A DNA stretch of 56,281 nucleotides from an uncultured Roseicyclus sp. Its GTDB lineage: Bacteria > Pseudomonadota > Alphaproteobacteria > Rhodobacterales > Rhodobacteraceae. A program made the position numbers and the translations under genes. Of the stretch, positions 26,953 to 35,171 are shown in pieces (position 1 is the first letter of the stretch; the number at the start of each line of letters is the position of its first letter). The stretch is taken from positions 1-56,281 of the forward strand of contig CANLXA010000006.1 in the NCBI GenBank assembly GCA_947494975.1. Direction: 5' to 3'. Under the pieces are notes generated by a model, which was not told the DNA's origin, did no database searches, and was given only the letters and a program-made list of their open reading frames with translations.

Positions 26953-26983
26953 CGCCCCAAGCTGATCGCTGGGGCGTTTTTTT
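26953..26983 (+). terminator. Intrinsic terminator in the leader of the spike module
   Basis: A 7-bp stem CGCCCCA (26953-26959) pairs with TGGGGCG (26970-26976) and is followed at once by seven T residues. It lies 77 bases upstream of the first spike gene, on its strand. The upstream genes run leftward, so no normal gene end explains it. It ends either a short leader/sRNA transcript or an attenuated spike mRNA. Confidence 0.85.
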
Positions 26984-27060
26984 GTCGGTTGCGCCTGCAG
27001 CAATCGACCAACCGTGCGCGGTGTATCCGACCCATCCATTCTGCAGCGAAAGGTATCGAC

Positions 27061-27318
27061 ATGGATAAGTTCAAAGACTTCGCCCAAGGCCTTGAAAGCC
27101 CCGCCACGCGCCTGGCCGAGATCGCACCAAGCGATACAGCGCCATTGGCTTTCGTCACCCGAGCCGTAACCGTCGAGTCCTCCGGCCATCTGCAGGTTGT
27201 GACCGCCGATGGCGATTCAGGGCGGATCTTTGTGGCGGCCGGGGTCCCCTTCCCGTTGCGGCTCTCGCAGATCATGGCCACAGGGACCACGGCAACCGGT
27301 ATCGTTGGGCTGGCCTGA
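27061..27318 (+). CDS. Small spike-base-like protein (RCAP_rcc01079 family resemblance)
   Basis: This 85-residue protein has no signal peptide. The start ATG has GAAAGG upstream. The pattern fits, from memory, the small head-spike base family of the Rhodobacter capsulatus gene transfer agent and related phages: an N-terminal GLESPATRLAEIAPSDT, then TRAVTVESSGHL, an alternating beta-rich centre, and the closing PLRLSQIMATGTTATGIVGL. The ATGTTAT.IV.L ending is the most diagnostic. The downstream gene starts within its stop codon (TGATG). In the GTA the base anchors a fibre on the capsid that binds recipient capsule. No other phage structural gene is in the window. Confidence 0.72.
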   Translation: MDKFKDFAQGLESPATRLAEIAPSDTAPLAFVTRAVTVESSGHLQVVTADGDSGRIFVAAGVPFPLRLSQIMATGTTATGIVGLA

Positions 27319-28958
27319 TGCTCAGCCTCACTCTCGGCATCGGGATCCGGGCAGCGCCCATGGTCCTGGCCCCGCCCGCCACATTCACACTGACGTTGAC
27401 CGGGTTGGCCGATGGAGAGGCTCGACCGGGCAATCAATCTGCCATTGGCTATACCAAAACCCCCGCTGGCGGCACCGATGTTGTGGCATGGGGAATCGCG
27501 CCGGGCGACAGTACCTATGGCACCGGGCCCCAACCGACCGACTATACCGCCGGGGCTGGCGGTGCCCTATGTCTGAGCGTCACCAGCGACGGCACCACCG
27601 TCACCACCAGCGCGCCGATCCGCTACGCAGCCCCGGTGGCCAGCGGGGCCTTGCCCGATATCGTGCAGATGGCTGGGGTCTCGACCCCGATAGCGGTTGC
27701 GGCGGATTTCAGCTTTGCCGGAACGCCTCGATTCACACTCGAAACAGCCCCATCGGGTCTGACAATCAACCCCGATACAGGGGTTATCGACGCCAGTGCA
27801 GTGACAGAGGTGGCCGCCGTCCCGGTGGTGGTCCGCCTGGCCGATGCCAATGAACCGAGCCGTTTTGCCGAAAGCGCCTTTGCGCTGACGATCGAGGTTC
27901 TGCAGATATCGCAAACCGTCGATGGCGAGCTGGAAATCAATGCCGGCACGGGGCTGATCACCTTCACCGTGACCGCTCCGCCGACCTATGCGAATTATGA
28001 CGCGGGCGACGGACCCGGCGTGTTCATCTTCGACCCCGCCGACCTGAACCTTGGCCCGGTCAATCTGGTGCCGCCCCAGATCCTCAATACCGGGTCTGTC
28101 GCAGCAGATGACACGCTGACCACCGACCCGGGCCTCTGGATCTATGAAGGGGCCAACGGCGGTTTGACCCCACCTACCCTGCAATGGGAGGCCGACACAC
28201 TCGGCGATGGGAATTTCTCCCCTATTCCGGGGGCAACGGCGGGAAATTATACCCTGAGCCCTGATGAAAGCGGAGACAGCGTCCGGGTGCAGGAGACCCT
28301 TGCCGATGCGGCAGGCGCCCGTGTTGCGGCCAGCTCTGCGATCTCCGTGACCAGTGCCGGTCCGACCGTGCTGCTGTCTGACAGTTTCGCGGCCGCGGAC
28401 GGCTACGCACTGAACGACGACATCCCGGCCACCTCGGCCAACTGGCAGACCCTGTTCGCCACCGATGCACAGATCGCAGCCAACATCACGCCGCTTGGCA
28501 TAGCCCGGATCACACGGTCTGCGGCCAGCAAGAACATTCGCATTGCCTATGCCGGGGCCGTCGCCGAAGATCAGGCAATTGAAATTGTGATTGATGAAAT
28601 TGTTCGAAACAACCGGGCCGATCCAACCTTCACCCTGCGTGCATCCGGGACGGGCCTGGACGAGACCGGGTTCCGGATGTTTTTCCGCACGATCTCGAAC
28701 GAGCTATACATCAATGAATTCAGTGGTGGAGGGTCTGTTCAGTCGCAGATAATCGGGGGGATCAGTCCGGCGGCGGGTGATGTCATACGTGCCGAGATCG
28801 CCGGTGGAACAGCCGAGGTCTTCGTGAATGGCGTCTCGGTTGCGACCATGTCCGGGATCGCCATCAGCGGGGGAGCCCCGGCCTGGGGGGCATTCCTCGG
28901 CAACAACGGGTCCGATGCCGTTGCCCTGCGCTCCGTCCAGATCGAGGATTTGTCATGA
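27318..28958 (+). CDS. Putative spike/fibre protein with lectin-like C-terminal domain
   Basis: The 546-residue protein has no signal peptide. Its start overlaps the spike-base stop. The short N-terminus (MLSLTLGIGIRAAP) resembles the docking tips of phage/GTA virion proteins. The middle consists of Ig-like or cadherin-like beta modules: one around residues 110-200 with NPDTGVIDASAVTEVAAVPV, another around 245-345 with a TLQWEADTLGDGNFSPIPGA pattern. Residues 350-546 resemble a concanavalin-A-like/LamG sandwich (LLSDSFAAADGYAL; FRMFFRTISNELYINEF; AWGAFLGNNG). This architecture suggests glycan binding. It is coupled to the next gene by ATGA. I infer a spike component; a cytoplasmic adhesin released by lysis is the alternative. 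Confidence 0.65.
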   Translation: MLSLTLGIGIRAAPMVLAPPATFTLTLTGLADGEARPGNQSAIGYTKTPAGGTDVVAWGIAPGDSTYGTGPQPTDYTAGAGGALCLSVTSDGTTVTTSAPIRYAAPVASGALPDIVQMAGVSTPIAVAADFSFAGTPRFTLETAPSGLTINPDTGVIDASAVTEVAAVPVVVRLADANEPSRFAESAFALTIEVLQISQTVDGELEINAGTGLITFTVTAPPTYANYDAGDGPGVFIFDPADLNLGPVNLVPPQILNTGSVAADDTLTTDPGLWIYEGANGGLTPPTLQWEADTLGDGNFSPIPGATAGNYTLSPDESGDSVRVQETLADAAGARVAASSAISVTSAGPTVLLSDSFAAADGYALNDDIPATSANWQTLFATDAQIAANITPLGIARITRSAASKNIRIAYAGAVAEDQAIEIVIDEIVRNNRADPTFTLRASGTGLDETGFRMFFRTISNELYINEFSGGGSVQSQIIGGISPAAGDVIRAEIAGGTAEVFVNGVSVATMSGIAISGGAPAWGAFLGNNGSDAVALRSVQIEDLS

Positions 28959-31261
28959 CCAAACGCTTTTTCGGGTTTGCCGATAATGATCAGGTCACGG
29001 TTACGGCCCGGCAGGGCGGCGTGACCCGTGGCCCCCTGACGGTCTCGGCCTGGCGTCAGGCCGCCATGGCAGATTTCGGTGACATGACCATCAATGCCAA
29101 CTATGCGCCCGGCACCCCTGCGCCGGCGTCGATCTGGTTCAACGTCGATGTCGGCACTGTGCCCGGCCTGCCGCCCCGCCAGAACGGCGATGTGTCGGCC
29201 AGCGCGGCCTATGACGAATACGACCAGCCCTTCCACGAGATGGAGTTCGAGTGGTCCTTTGGCGATGCGGGGGACTGGCAATATACCGAGCGGCACCCCT
29301 CGGCGCTGTACCGCTCGCGCGATTATGGCCACGGCAAGGTCATCAACCACGTGTTTTCGACACCGGGCGACAAGACGATCCGATGCACGGCTTACCTGAT
29401 GGGGCGCGATGGGTCCGGAAACCTGACCCGGACGCTTGTGGCCCGCAAGACCATCACCTTTGCTAGCGGGGGCGACCATCCGTCGATCCCCTCGGTCGAG
29501 GAGGCGTTCCCCCTGGCGCAGCGCATCTACTTCGATCCTGCGGCCCCCCTGTCTGATCAGGCGTCCATGGATGTCTATTATGGGGCCGACAGCAATCTGC
29601 CAGCGGGCGCAAACACACCGGGCAGCCTGAACCTCAATTCCAATTCCCTGTACCGGGTGATGGAATGGGCAAGCAATCAGCCCAATCCGGTTGCCGTGTT
29701 CTTCAAGCGCGGCACGCTCATCAATTGGGACGGGGCGACGCCCCCACCCCAGAGCAATCCCAACCTGTATCTGGGGACCTACGGCACCGGGGCGCGCCCC
29801 ATCGTGCGGACCACGGCGGGCGGGTCTCTGTTCACCGTGGGCCCAAACCAATGGCCGCAAGCCGCCAATGGAGGGTTCATCATCCTCGACGGCCTGGAAC
29901 TGCTTGGGGAATGGAGCGCCTATGACGAAAGCGGTGCGGGAGCACAGCAATCCCTCTTTGGCGGGGAAGGTATCCGGCACCATCTCGTCCATGACTGCAT
30001 CTTGCGGGATGCCGGATCCCCGGTGAATTTCGGCCTGAACTCGGGGCAGAGCGCGGCCCTGGGCGAGCGGTCCATGGTGGTGTGCGATACGCAGATCACA
30101 GGCTGGCGCGAATATGCGATCATGGTGACGGGCGGCGCGGTGGAAAGCTTCTACCAGAACGTCTCGGTTCTCGGATCGCGCATTGCTCACCGGCCGGACA
30201 GCGCCATGGGCCTCAATGGCAAGGCCGGGGACCAGAATGAACACGGTCCCATGCGCGTGGAAAACGCCCATACCATCCTGGTGCGTGGGTCCGATCTCTA
30301 TAGCCGTCAGGACTGGGGATCGGATGTGCAGCCCTGCATCCGCCTCAACACCCTCAGCCCCCAGCAATGGGGTCTCGCTGCAGGGCATGTGGTCATATAC
30401 GGCAACGTGTTCGAGGGCGGCTCGGTCATGGTTCTGTCCGATAGCGCTGGCGGCACCGACGACCCGCCGGGCGCAATCATTTGTCCGCCGGGCTTTGGCG
30501 CGGGTGACGCCCAATGTCGTGGTCACACATGGCCGATCAACACGCTGGCCAAGCACAATCTCTGCCTTGGGTCCTTCAGCGTCAGTGGCGCGATCAACCT
30601 GCGGCGCTCCTGTTCGTCGATCATCGAAAACGTCTGTGTCCGGCCCGACGTCCTGCGCTGGAAGGCCGTCAATGCCGACGACAACAGGGGCGGTGACTGG
30701 AACATCGGTCTGACGGAAGTGACCAGCCCCGATTATAGTAACAATGGTTGGGTATCGGGCATGAACGATGAGGTGGTCCAAAACCCGGTACGGGTGATCG
30801 GAAACACCACGATTGACCTCAAGGCCACGACGCGGGCTGCTGATGAGTTGAACAATGCCACTGGCCCCGGCCTGGCCGGCATTTCATCTCTTTATGTCGG
30901 CTATGAGGACGTCCGCGACAACGTGCTGTATGCGCCCAACTACACCGACACCCCGGCGGACCTGGCCAACTGGGTGCCATATGGCCCCCCGATCCCGCCA
31001 CGCGAGACATACGGTGTGCGTCATGACGGCTCGATCGGTGCAGGCCGGACCGCAAGCATGACGGACAACGTGGGCAATAACGGCGTCTTTGACGAGGATA
31101 CCAGCTACGCGACCCCGGCCATGGCCCTGCAACTTTATGCGCCGGGTGCAACCGCCGCAGTGGCCCGTGCGGCCAGCCAATCCATGTCAGCGCGTGATTT
31201 CTTCGGCGTTGAACGGATAGCAGGCCAGCCCGCCAGCCAAGGCGCGATGGAGCCGGTCTGA
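28955..31261 (+). CDS. Right-handed beta-helix spike-like protein with PKD-like domain
   Basis: The 768-residue protein has no signal peptide. Its start overlaps the preceding stop (ATGA). Residues about 95-165 look like a PKD/Ig-like module (MEFEWSFGDAG...INHVFSTPGDKTIRCTAYL). From about 200 to 650 the sequence has the irregular rungs of a right-handed parallel beta-helix (for example IILDGLELLGEW, HHLVHDCILRDAG, VVIYGNVFEGGSVMV, IIENVCV). This fold is common in phage tailspikes, polysaccharide lyases and epimerases. Segments around FFKRG (249-253), LYLGTYGTG (271-279) and GLELLGE (313-319) match the giant surface protein of this plasmid. It could bind or depolymerise the EPS. No catalytic residues can be assigned. 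Confidence 0.7.
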   Translation: MTKRFFGFADNDQVTVTARQGGVTRGPLTVSAWRQAAMADFGDMTINANYAPGTPAPASIWFNVDVGTVPGLPPRQNGDVSASAAYDEYDQPFHEMEFEWSFGDAGDWQYTERHPSALYRSRDYGHGKVINHVFSTPGDKTIRCTAYLMGRDGSGNLTRTLVARKTITFASGGDHPSIPSVEEAFPLAQRIYFDPAAPLSDQASMDVYYGADSNLPAGANTPGSLNLNSNSLYRVMEWASNQPNPVAVFFKRGTLINWDGATPPPQSNPNLYLGTYGTGARPIVRTTAGGSLFTVGPNQWPQAANGGFIILDGLELLGEWSAYDESGAGAQQSLFGGEGIRHHLVHDCILRDAGSPVNFGLNSGQSAALGERSMVVCDTQITGWREYAIMVTGGAVESFYQNVSVLGSRIAHRPDSAMGLNGKAGDQNEHGPMRVENAHTILVRGSDLYSRQDWGSDVQPCIRLNTLSPQQWGLAAGHVVIYGNVFEGGSVMVLSDSAGGTDDPPGAIICPPGFGAGDAQCRGHTWPINTLAKHNLCLGSFSVSGAINLRRSCSSIIENVCVRPDVLRWKAVNADDNRGGDWNIGLTEVTSPDYSNNGWVSGMNDEVVQNPVRVIGNTTIDLKATTRAADELNNATGPGLAGISSLYVGYEDVRDNVLYAPNYTDTPADLANWVPYGPPIPPRETYGVRHDGSIGAGRTASMTDNVGNNGVFDEDTSYATPAMALQLYAPGATAAVARAASQSMSARDFFGVERIAGQPASQGAMEPV

Positions 31262-31288
31262 CCCACATCCCTTATGCGCCAGCCGGGC

Positions 31289-32086
31289 TCAGGTCCGGCT
31301 GGCCAGAATGTCGTAATGCCGGCCTTGGCCGATCTTCTTGAAATGCTGGAACCCCGCGGCTTCCAGCTGCCGCTGTACGCCGTCCACATCGACCCATGTC
31401 TCGTCGCACTCATAAAAGATCGCCTCGATCTGACCGGCGAAGGGCGTTTTGAGGAGCTGTCGGATCACCACGTCTTCGTGGCCTTCGACATCGACTTTGA
31501 CCAAGATCCGACCGGCGCCCAAGTCAATCTCCTGCGCCAGAGCCTGCGCGTTGATCGTTTCAATCTCCATGTGTTGACCGCCATCAAGCTCCCGTCCGAT
31601 GGCAGCCGCACCGGAATGGTTCTCTGAAAGCGAAATCGAGGCGCGCCCCACCTGATCGGAAATCGCCTTGCGCACAAGATGGCATGCCCCTTCGACCCCG
31701 TTCAGCGCAATGTTGCGCGCCAGAAGATCCGCCGTTTGGGGCACCGGTTCGAATGCATAAACCTTGCGGCAGGTCGGTGTCTGCGCCGCCAGGATGGCAT
31801 AAAGCCCCTGGTTAGAGCCGATATCGAGGAAACAGAACGGCGTGCGCTGGTGTTTGATAAAGGACGAGAGAAAGATGCCATAGGCGCCCGTGACACAGAA
31901 CCGAAAGGTGCTGTCGGTCCAATTGGCCGCCATCCGCACCCCATAGGCTGACGGCACCGACGCCCAATCACGGGCCTTTGCGTGTTTGTAGAGTGCACGG
32001 TGATAGCGCTGGCGGACCCGGTGCGAGACGCCTTCCATACCCTCCGCGCGGAACACTTTTATCATACGTTGGACGGCGCCAGACAT
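31289..32086 (-). CDS. FkbM-family SAM-dependent methyltransferase
   Basis: This class I methyltransferase of the FkbM family has 265 residues. It has FCFLDIGSNQGLYAILAAQ (SAM-binding motif I), YAFEPVPQT (motif II acidic residue), RNIALNG, and the typical KVDVEGHEDVVI. These enzymes methylate sugar hydroxyls in glycolipids, O-antigens and EPS. GGAGAC precedes the ATG. It is the last gene of the leftward gmhA-GT4-methyltransferase-FkbM run and ends 27 bases from the convergent beta-helix gene. The 131-bp duplicated block lies just upstream of its start. Confidence 0.93.
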   Translation of the reverse strand: MSGAVQRMIKVFRAEGMEGVSHRVRQRYHRALYKHAKARDWASVPSAYGVRMAANWTDSTFRFCVTGAYGIFLSSFIKHQRTPFCFLDIGSNQGLYAILAAQTPTCRKVYAFEPVPQTADLLARNIALNGVEGACHLVRKAISDQVGRASISLSENHSGAAAIGRELDGGQHMEIETINAQALAQEIDLGAGRILVKVDVEGHEDVVIRQLLKTPFAGQIEAIFYECDETWVDVDGVQRQLEAAGFQHFKKIGQGRHYDILASRT

Positions 32087-32126
32087 GGGTCATGTCTCCT
32101 TCAAGGGGCGCGAGGACACGCATTGC

Positions 32127-32257
32127 GATGTCTAAAGCCAAAGTTGTGCAATGGCTAAGCGAATTCCTTTATCAGAGTCTCGATGTCATCCCCCAGACGG
32201 CGCAGGCCGATCCGGGCCCGAATATCGGCGCCAATGCACGATAACTGGGCGCGGGTC
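32127..32257. repeat. 131-bp direct repeat, left copy
   Basis: This block aligns without gaps to 33145-33275 with about 15 mismatches in 131 bases (roughly 88% identity). The right copy covers the 3' end and stop of the GT4 gene. The two copies flank the class I methyltransferase gene at 32346-33077. Confidence 0.9.
32155..32257 (-). pseudogene. Remnant C-terminus of a duplicated GT4 gene
   Basis: On the minus strand this stretch encodes about 33 residues plus a stop in the same frame as the end of the GT4 gene at 33173-34261. For example SCIGADIRARIGLRRLGDD here matches SCIRADIRARFSLRRLGDD there, followed by IETLIKEFA against IETVIEEFA. No upstream coding similarity remains, so it is the tail of a lost second copy. 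Most substitutions are mild, indicating it was once a functional paralogue. Confidence 0.85.
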
Positions 32258-32345
32258 CCCTTTTACACCGTTCGGACGGCAGGTGTCCCTGCATCGCAAG
32301 GGGCGCTCAAACCCACCTGGTGGACTCCAACGCTGGCTTGGTGTG

Positions 32346-33077
32346 CTACGCTGCCTTGCGGGCGAGGAAAATACGTTCTCCCATCACAAGGCCATTCACG
32401 ACCGCCTGCTCTCCCTCAGCCACAACTTCGGTGAGCTCAAACCCGGCCGTGCGAACCATATCTCGAAAGTCACGCCCGATAATGCGGTCATGGTCCGGCT
32501 GCTGGAAATGAGCCCACCGAGCATCTGCGGCTGTAATACCGGGGTTGGAGTAGCTTCTTTCGAGCCCCTCACAGATCGGTACCATAAGGATCGCAAGGCC
32601 ATCTGGGCGCAGCAGTCGAAACAACTCTCCTAAGGCAATCTCTGTTTTTACATGCTCCAGAACATGGGAACAGAGAATGACATCAAAAGCCTCATCGTCA
32701 CATTCGACAGCCTCTATGTTCCACGCATAGTCCACGTTCTGCTCGAAGAGATCGGCTGTCACATATTTCTTGGCCATAGGCTCGACGAAGCTCCGAACCG
32801 CAGCCTCGGGGGCAAAATGTAGCCAGTCGGCCTCTTTCTTGAGCATCTCTCCACTATCGAAAAAGAGCTTGAGAAGGCGATGGCGTTCAAGCGACCCGCA
32901 GGACGGACATTGAGCGTCCGGGCGAATATAGTAGCCACCATACGGCTTGAATCGACCCTCGAAGCCACAAACGGCACATAGGCGAGGGCTCCAGCGCGCT
33001 ATTGACACATACGTCGCGCCGCCGCTTTCCAGAATGGAGATAAGTATCCGCCTTACGGTCTCTTTAATTCCAGGCAT
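32346..33077 (-). CDS. Class I SAM methyltransferase with N-terminal zinc-ribbon-like motif
   Basis: In this 243-residue protein, residues 34-65 carry two CxxC pairs (CAVCGFEG ... CPSCGSLERHR), a zinc-ribbon-like head seen in several O-antigen/EPS methyltransferases. A Methyltransf_11-type domain follows, with LHFAPE, YVTADLFEQNVD and FDVILCSHVLEHV. GGAG precedes the ATG. The gene is bracketed by the 131-bp direct repeat (32127-32257 and 33145-33275), so it appears to have come in at, or with, a duplication of the adjacent GT4 gene. The probable role is O-methylation of an EPS sugar. Confidence 0.88.
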   Translation of the reverse strand: MPGIKETVRRILISILESGGATYVSIARWSPRLCAVCGFEGRFKPYGGYYIRPDAQCPSCGSLERHRLLKLFFDSGEMLKKEADWLHFAPEAAVRSFVEPMAKKYVTADLFEQNVDYAWNIEAVECDDEAFDVILCSHVLEHVKTEIALGELFRLLRPDGLAILMVPICEGLERSYSNPGITAADARWAHFQQPDHDRIIGRDFRDMVRTAGFELTEVVAEGEQAVVNGLVMGERIFLARKAA

Positions 33078-33144
33078 TGATGCTCCAGTTTTCTTTTTGG
33101 GTGTCAGGAAGAAGCCCGGATGCGGCGCCGGACGCGCTCACCGG

Positions 33145-33275
33145 GATGTCCAAAATCAGAGTTGTTCAATGGTTAAGCGAATTCCTCAATCACAGTCTCG
33201 ATGTCATCCCCCAGGCGGCGCAGGCTGAACCGGGCCCGAATATCGGCTCTGATGCACGATAACTGGGCGCGGGTC
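33145..33275. repeat. 131-bp direct repeat, right copy
   Basis: This is the partner of 32127-32257. It includes the last 34 codons and stop of the intact GT4 gene plus 28 bases of spacer DNA. The similarity ends abruptly inside the GT4 coding region. Confidence 0.9.
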
Positions 33276-34261
33276 GCATCGGGCTCCGTAGCGCCGGCCT
33301 CGATCAGGCGCAGCAGGGCGCGGCACAAACTGTCGCCATCATGGTCGGGGAACAGATAGGGGGCGTATGCCTCCAGCCCCGCATAGATCTCAAGCGAGCC
33401 GCCGGAGGCATGGGAGATCACCGGAACCCCAAGCGAGAAGCCCTCCACCGGCAGACGGCCGAAGGGTTCGCCAAGAGACGGGTTCAGGATCACGTGGTAG
33501 TCGCGCAGAATATCGGTTGGTTTGGGATGAAAGCCGCAAAACCGCACCGCCAGGCCGGCCCCCGCCACGTCGTCCCGCAAGTCCGCCAGAAGGGCGCGGT
33601 CTCTGGCATCGGCCGGTTCGCCCCAGATATCCAACTGGTAGGTCTGACCCGCTGCTGCCAGACCCCGACAGGCCGCCAGGGCCACCCGGTGGCCCTTGTA
33701 GCCTGTGATGCGAGCGAACATGGCCATGTTGAGAGGCCCGGAGGCCGGTGCTGGCAGAACGGGCGGCAAATCACAGTCCAACGCCCCTGCATTGAGGATC
33801 ACGCGCCCGTTCGCGGGGGCATCGGAATGGGCGTAATTGAACTCCGAGATGAAGATGTTGCAGTCCATCCGCGGATAGAGCCAGCGGTTGATCGGCCGGG
33901 ATGAAACATCGCGGTGATGGGCCAGCTTGGGGTAGCGGCCCGGCAACATCGCCAGCAAAGTAAAGGCATGGCGCGTGTTGGAATAGAACACGCCTCTGCC
34001 GTAGCGCGCCACAAGCGTGTTGGCGAAGCGGCGGACCGACAGGATCTGCCCCAGGGGGTTTCCCTCTCGCAGGCTTCTCATTTCGAACGCCTCGTGGGGC
34101 AGGTCCTGCTCGGCCGCCCAGGTTTGCAAGGGCGCACCGGGGGGCGTGATCAGAACGCAGGTATGGCCCCGGCGCCCCAGCTCGGTCAGTAATTCCTGCA
34201 GACTGCGCTCAGCCCCCCCCAGAATCGCCGCACTGGAAAAGAAGAAGACGGTTTCCGCCAA
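33173..34261 (-). CDS. GT4 glycosyltransferase
   Basis: This GT-B fold enzyme of family GT4 has 362 residues. The N-terminal domain starts with FFFSSAAILGGAERSLQELL, the usual nucleotide-independent acceptor domain with a GGAE motif. The C-terminal domain has the donor-binding VILNPSLGEPFGRLPVEGFSLGVP split by the usual E-x7-E spacing. The chosen ATG at 34261 lies 22 bases from the gmhA stop, in the same leftward operon. The donor is unknown; proximity to gmhA hints at heptose, but this is inference only. Its 3' end has a second, truncated copy at 32155-32257. Confidence 0.92.
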   Translation of the reverse strand: MAETVFFFSSAAILGGAERSLQELLTELGRRGHTCVLITPPGAPLQTWAAEQDLPHEAFEMRSLREGNPLGQILSVRRFANTLVARYGRGVFYSNTRHAFTLLAMLPGRYPKLAHHRDVSSRPINRWLYPRMDCNIFISEFNYAHSDAPANGRVILNAGALDCDLPPVLPAPASGPLNMAMFARITGYKGHRVALAACRGLAAAGQTYQLDIWGEPADARDRALLADLRDDVAGAGLAVRFCGFHPKPTDILRDYHVILNPSLGEPFGRLPVEGFSLGVPVISHASGGSLEIYAGLEAYAPYLFPDHDGDSLCRALLRLIEAGATEPDATRAQLSCIRADIRARFSLRRLGDDIETVIEEFA

Positions 34262-34283
34262 GACTCCCCTCCCCCGGGCGCGC

Positions 34284-34862
34284 TTAGGCCGTTTTGCGAG
34301 CCTTCATATATTGGGTCATGCAATGGATCAGGCTTTGATGGGCATCTTCCACGATGCCGTAATTCTGCACATCGACATGGACCACATGCTGCGCGATCTC
34401 TTTCAGCTTGCCGCCCTTGAAGCCCACGAAGGCAATCGTCGGAACACCCTGTTCGTTGGCATAGGTGCAGGCATTTACGACATTGGGTGAATTGCCCGAG
34501 GAGCTGACAACCAACAGGGCATCTTTCTCGGTGAGGTAATATTTCAGCTGTTCCGAGAACACCGCATCATAGGAGATGTCGTTTCCCAGCGCTGTCAGCA
34601 TCGCGATATTGGATGTCAGCGAGATGGTGCGGAACGGCGGATGCCCGTCCACATGGGTGCCCTTGGAACAATCGCAGACCGTATGATCGGCAATCGCGGC
34701 CGAGCCGCCATTGCCCGCCACCCACACCGTGCCACCCGCCGCGGTCACGCGGTCGAACACTGCCAGAATATCGGCCATCGAAGACTTGTCGAATGCCAAC
34801 AGCGCTTCGGCAAAGCGTTGGTAATAGTCGGCGACAAATCCGTCAAAACCGTCTGGGGTCAT
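34284..34862 (-). CDS. gmhA: Sedoheptulose-7-phosphate isomerase (SIS domain)
   Basis: GmhA converts sedoheptulose-7-phosphate to D-glycero-D-manno-heptose-7-phosphate in the cytoplasm. The 192-residue protein is the usual length. It is a single SIS domain with VWVAGNGGSAAIADH, an SLTSN loop, VSSSGNSPNVVNAC and a terminal EDAHQSLIHCMTQYM helix in which the family's catalytic His lies. The other three steps to GDP-heptose (hddA, gmhB, hddC) lie 2.5-5 kb away on the opposite strand. It is the first gene of a leftward operon with GT4 and two methyltransferases. Confidence 0.93.
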   Translation of the reverse strand: MTPDGFDGFVADYYQRFAEALLAFDKSSMADILAVFDRVTAAGGTVWVAGNGGSAAIADHTVCDCSKGTHVDGHPPFRTISLTSNIAMLTALGNDISYDAVFSEQLKYYLTEKDALLVVSSSGNSPNVVNACTYANEQGVPTIAFVGFKGGKLKEIAQHVVHVDVQNYGIVEDAHQSLIHCMTQYMKARKTA

Positions 34863-35171
34863 GGTCTGTCCTTCATATGCTGCGGTCAGTGGAATGTCTT
34901 CAAACGAGGTCGCGGCAGCAATACGGCCAAAGACCGTTGAAAGAAAGGTATATCAAGATCGTCTCCGCTGCCCGGTTCAAAGGCGAGAATGCCTGTTCGA
35001 ACGGCTGACCCATGGCACATTTCCCAGCTCCAGGCCGATGCAAGGCGCCCGTCAAAAGGATATCTTGTCAATCCAGAACGCCGACTCTAGGGCTTGGCCT
35101 CAACAGGGCGTCGCACACACACCCTTGGCCGATCGCAAGGGTATAACCCCGCCGTACATTGGAAAAACTGC
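34863..35171. promoter_or_regulatory. Divergent spacer between gmhA and the heptose/methyltransferase operon
   Basis: About 310 bases lie between two divergent start codons and must contain promoters for both operons. I could not assign boxes with confidence and saw no repeat or gene. Confidence 0.4.

Noticed and set aside
28739-30781. 680-codon minus-strand ORF
   Set aside because: It is antisense to the beta-helix spike gene, has no domain pattern, and the plus strand shows coupled starts.
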